DNA of 64,000 nt from Methylobacterium nodulans ORS 2060. Its GTDB lineage: Bacteria > Pseudomonadota > Alphaproteobacteria > Rhizobiales > Beijerinckiaceae. The stretch spans positions 212,501 to 276,500 of the forward strand of contig NC_011894.1 in NCBI RefSeq assembly GCF_000022085.1, read 5' to 3'. The translations under genes were made by a program, and so were the position numbers. Positions 62,540-64,000 of the stretch are shown piece after piece (within the stretch, counting starts at the first letter, position 1; each line of letters starts with the position of its first letter). The notes beneath the pieces are model-generated. The model ran no database searches. It was given only the letters and a program-made list of their open reading frames with translations, and was not told where the DNA came from.

Positions 62540-63418
62540 ATGAGCGAAACGATCGAGATCCGCAGCGGGAGCACGCGCGCGGCCATCGCGCTGCACGGAG
62601 CCGAGCCGGTCTCCTGGCAGGTGGAGGGCAACGAGTATCTCTGGAGCGGCGATCCGGCGCACTGGAACCGGCATGCCCCCTGGCTCTTCCCGGTGGTCGG
62701 CGCCTCGGCGGGCGGCGAGGTCTTTGTGGCGGGCCGCCGCCATCCGATGCCGCAGCACGGCTTTGCGCGCGACAGCCGCTTCACGGTGGTGGAGCAGGCG
62801 CCCGACCGGGTGCGGCTGCGGCTCACCGAGACGCCCGAGACGCTGACCCGCTTCCCCTTCCGGTTCCGGCTCGACATCGCGGCGCGGGTGGAGGCGGGGC
62901 GCCTCGCCTTCGCCTGCGAGGTCGCGAATACCGATACGGCGCCCCTCCCCTACGCGCTCGGCTTTCACCCGGCCTTCCCCTGGCCCTTCGCGGGCGGGGA
63001 GCGGCGGGCGGGCGGTGGCTACGCGGTGCGCTTCGCGCAGGCGGAGCGGCCCGCCGCGCCGGAAGTCGGGCCGGGTGGCCTGCTCCTGCGCACGGAACGG
63101 TCCGTGCCTCTCGACGGCGACACGCTGCCGCTCGACCCGGCCCTGTTCACCGAGGCGCTCGTCTTCCTGAATGCGCAGAGCCGCTCCTTACGCTTCACCG
63201 CGCCCTCCGGCGCCGCGATCCGCCTGGAGGCGGAGGATTTTCCGCACCTTGCGGTGTGGACGAAGCCGACCGCGCCCTTCCTGTCGCTCGAATGCTGGAC
63301 GGGGCACGCGGACTGGGCCGAGTTCTCCGGCGATCTGGCCGAACGCGATTCGCAGCGGCTGCTCGCGCCGGGAACGAGCGCCCGGCACGGTGTGGTGCTG
63401 GCCTTCGAGGCGGCCTGA
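62540..63418 (+). CDS. Aldose 1-epimerase family protein
   Basis: 292 residues. Features of the YeaD/GalM-like fold: AALHGAEPVSWQ-type opening (IALHGAEPVSWQVEG), HAPWLFPVVGAS, MPQHGFARDSRFTV with a conserved His, YALGFHPAFPWPF with the second His, and a C-terminal SLECWTGHAD-type strand. Members interconvert sugar anomers or hexose-6-phosphate anomers. No sugar pathway genes are adjacent. Confidence 0.9.
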   Translation: MSETIEIRSGSTRAAIALHGAEPVSWQVEGNEYLWSGDPAHWNRHAPWLFPVVGASAGGEVFVAGRRHPMPQHGFARDSRFTVVEQAPDRVRLRLTETPETLTRFPFRFRLDIAARVEAGRLAFACEVANTDTAPLPYALGFHPAFPWPFAGGERRAGGGYAVRFAQAERPAAPEVGPGGLLLRTERSVPLDGDTLPLDPALFTEALVFLNAQSRSLRFTAPSGAAIRLEAEDFPHLAVWTKPTAPFLSLECWTGHADWAEFSGDLAERDSQRLLAPGTSARHGVVLAFEAA

Positions 63419-63480
63419 CCCGTCAACCGGGCGGAAACCGGCATCGGATTGGATTGGTCGCCATGCTTCCTTCCGCTTAG

Positions 63481-63517
63481 GCGGGATCCCCTCTCCCGCA
63501 CGGGAGGGGGTTCCCGT
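63481..63517. repeat. Family-B inner hairpin, partial copy B4
   Basis: GGGATCCCCTCTCCCG facing CGGGAGGGGGTTCCC, the same inner hairpin as in B2 and B3, without clear outer arms (a GGAAACCGG scrap lies at 63433-63441). Confidence 0.65.
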
Positions 63518-63556
63518 CGCAACCCTGGAAGGCTGCCTCTCGCGACGGAGCCGCCC

Positions 63557-64000
63557 GTGCTGCAGACCACGCCTCCCGATCTCCTCCTCGGCGCGCCCGA
63601 CCTGCGCGAGGCGGCGGCGGCCTGGCTCGCCGTCCTGAAGACCGAGCGGCGCTTCTCCGAGAACACCGTCGAGGCCTATGGGCGCGACCTGCGCCAGTTC
63701 CTCGCCCACCTCGCCCGCTCCGGCGCCGCCCCGGACATCCCGGCCCTCGTCGCCCTCAAGCCGCGGGACCTACGCGCCTTCATGGCGGCGCGCCGCGCGG
63801 AAGGCGTCAGCGGACGCAGCCTGATGCGGGCGCTCGCGGCCCTGCGCTCCTTCGCCCGGCATCTCGACCGCGAGGGCCACGGCACGGTCTCGGCCCTCTC
63901 CGCCGTGCGCTCCCCCAAGGTGGAGCGGCGCCTGCCCCGGCCGCTTCCCGTCGCGGCAGCGGTGGCGATGGCGAGCCCCGACATCCGCGCGGGCGAGGAC
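63557..64000 (+). CDS. Xer-type tyrosine recombinase, N-terminal part
   Basis: 148 codons from GTG 63557 (CGGAG site upstream) to the right edge. The SAM-like core-binding domain is readable: AAAWLAVLKTERRFSENTVE and AYGRDLRQFLAHLA, then ALKPRDLRAFMAARRAEGVS, ALAALRSFARHLDREG. The Arg-His-Arg-Tyr catalytic domain lies outside. It fits XerC/XerD-type proteins, probably the chromosome-dimer recombinase rather than an island integrase. Confidence 0.88.
   Translation, partial: MLQTTPPDLLLGAPDLREAAAAWLAVLKTERRFSENTVEAYGRDLRQFLAHLARSGAAPDIPALVALKPRDLRAFMAARRAEGVSGRSLMRALAALRSFARHLDREGHGTVSALSAVRSPKVERRLPRPLPVAAAVAMASPDIRAGED

Noticed and set aside
63557..64000. Xer-type recombinase as the integrase of the 55519-60975 island
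   Set aside because: It lies outside the inverted-repeat borders, beyond two chromosomal genes, and looks like a standard XerC/XerD N-terminus.

Overview
The window is GC-rich DNA from an alphaproteobacterial chromosome, most likely a Methylobacterium-type member of the Rhizobiales. The grounds are the split proton-translocating transhydrogenase (pntAA/pntAB/pntB) next to an aa3-oxidase subunit IV-like protein, the XRE regulator-lnt-corC-ybeY-phoH-miaB block, and several dispersed palindromic repeat families. The assignment rests on gene content and order only.

Layout, left to right. 1-263: truncated membrane methyltransferase-like gene. 317-8860: K+ uptake locus with a KdpE-box-like site, a 27-codon leader ORF, kdpF, kdpA, a 42-codon ORF, kdpB, kdpC, kdpD, a broken kdpE stub and a PtsN-like phosphocarrier gene. 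8841-16103: hydratase, secreted alpha-amylase, dodecin, bifunctional penicillin-binding protein, an 80-residue hypothetical and an APP1-domain protein. 16437-26509: tRNA-Tyr, recJ, pntB/pntAB/pntAA, subunit IV-like gene, an ABC1/UbiB kinase, a CsoR/FrmR-type sensor and pepF, all on the minus strand. 26790-32242: sigma54-type activator, YcbB-type L,D-transpeptidase and YcbK/MepK-type endopeptidase. 32270-36010: two gene scraps, amidase, Mut7-C protein, trehalose-phosphatase and FKBP isomerase. 36173-44208: complete liv-type ABC importer facing an IclR regulator, a short-chain dehydrogenase and a beta-keto acid cleavage enzyme. 44227-50890: XRE regulator, lnt, corC, ybeY, phoH, miaB. 51069-55521: two hypotheticals, asd and an ALDH7-type dehydrogenase. 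55519-60975: accessory island. 61010-64000: M20 amidohydrolase, aldose-1-epimerase-like protein and the start of a Xer-type recombinase.

The most unusual part is the island at 55519-60975. It lies between two convergent housekeeping genes and is bounded by imperfect 27-bp inverted repeats, the left one containing the ALDH7 stop codon. It carries an IS110-family transposase, a 150-bp foldback element and a tightly overlapping three-gene operon of visibly lower GC. That operon encodes a 306-residue putative effector, a 162-residue winged-helix-like middle protein and a 681-residue Rad50-like ATPase with a central CxxC. This is the architecture of an ABC-three-component (ABC-3C) conflict or anti-phage system.

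Other points of note: kdpE is cut to about 34 codons although kdpD is intact and a KdpE-box-like site remains. One repeat family (copies near 4800, 8340, 14430 and 30575) shows covariation between hairpin arms. Enzymes that make and cut 3-3 peptidoglycan crosslinks are neighbours under a sigma54-type activator. A transporter, regulator, dehydrogenase and beta-keto acid cleavage enzyme together suggest a catabolic module for a beta-hydroxy/beta-keto acid.
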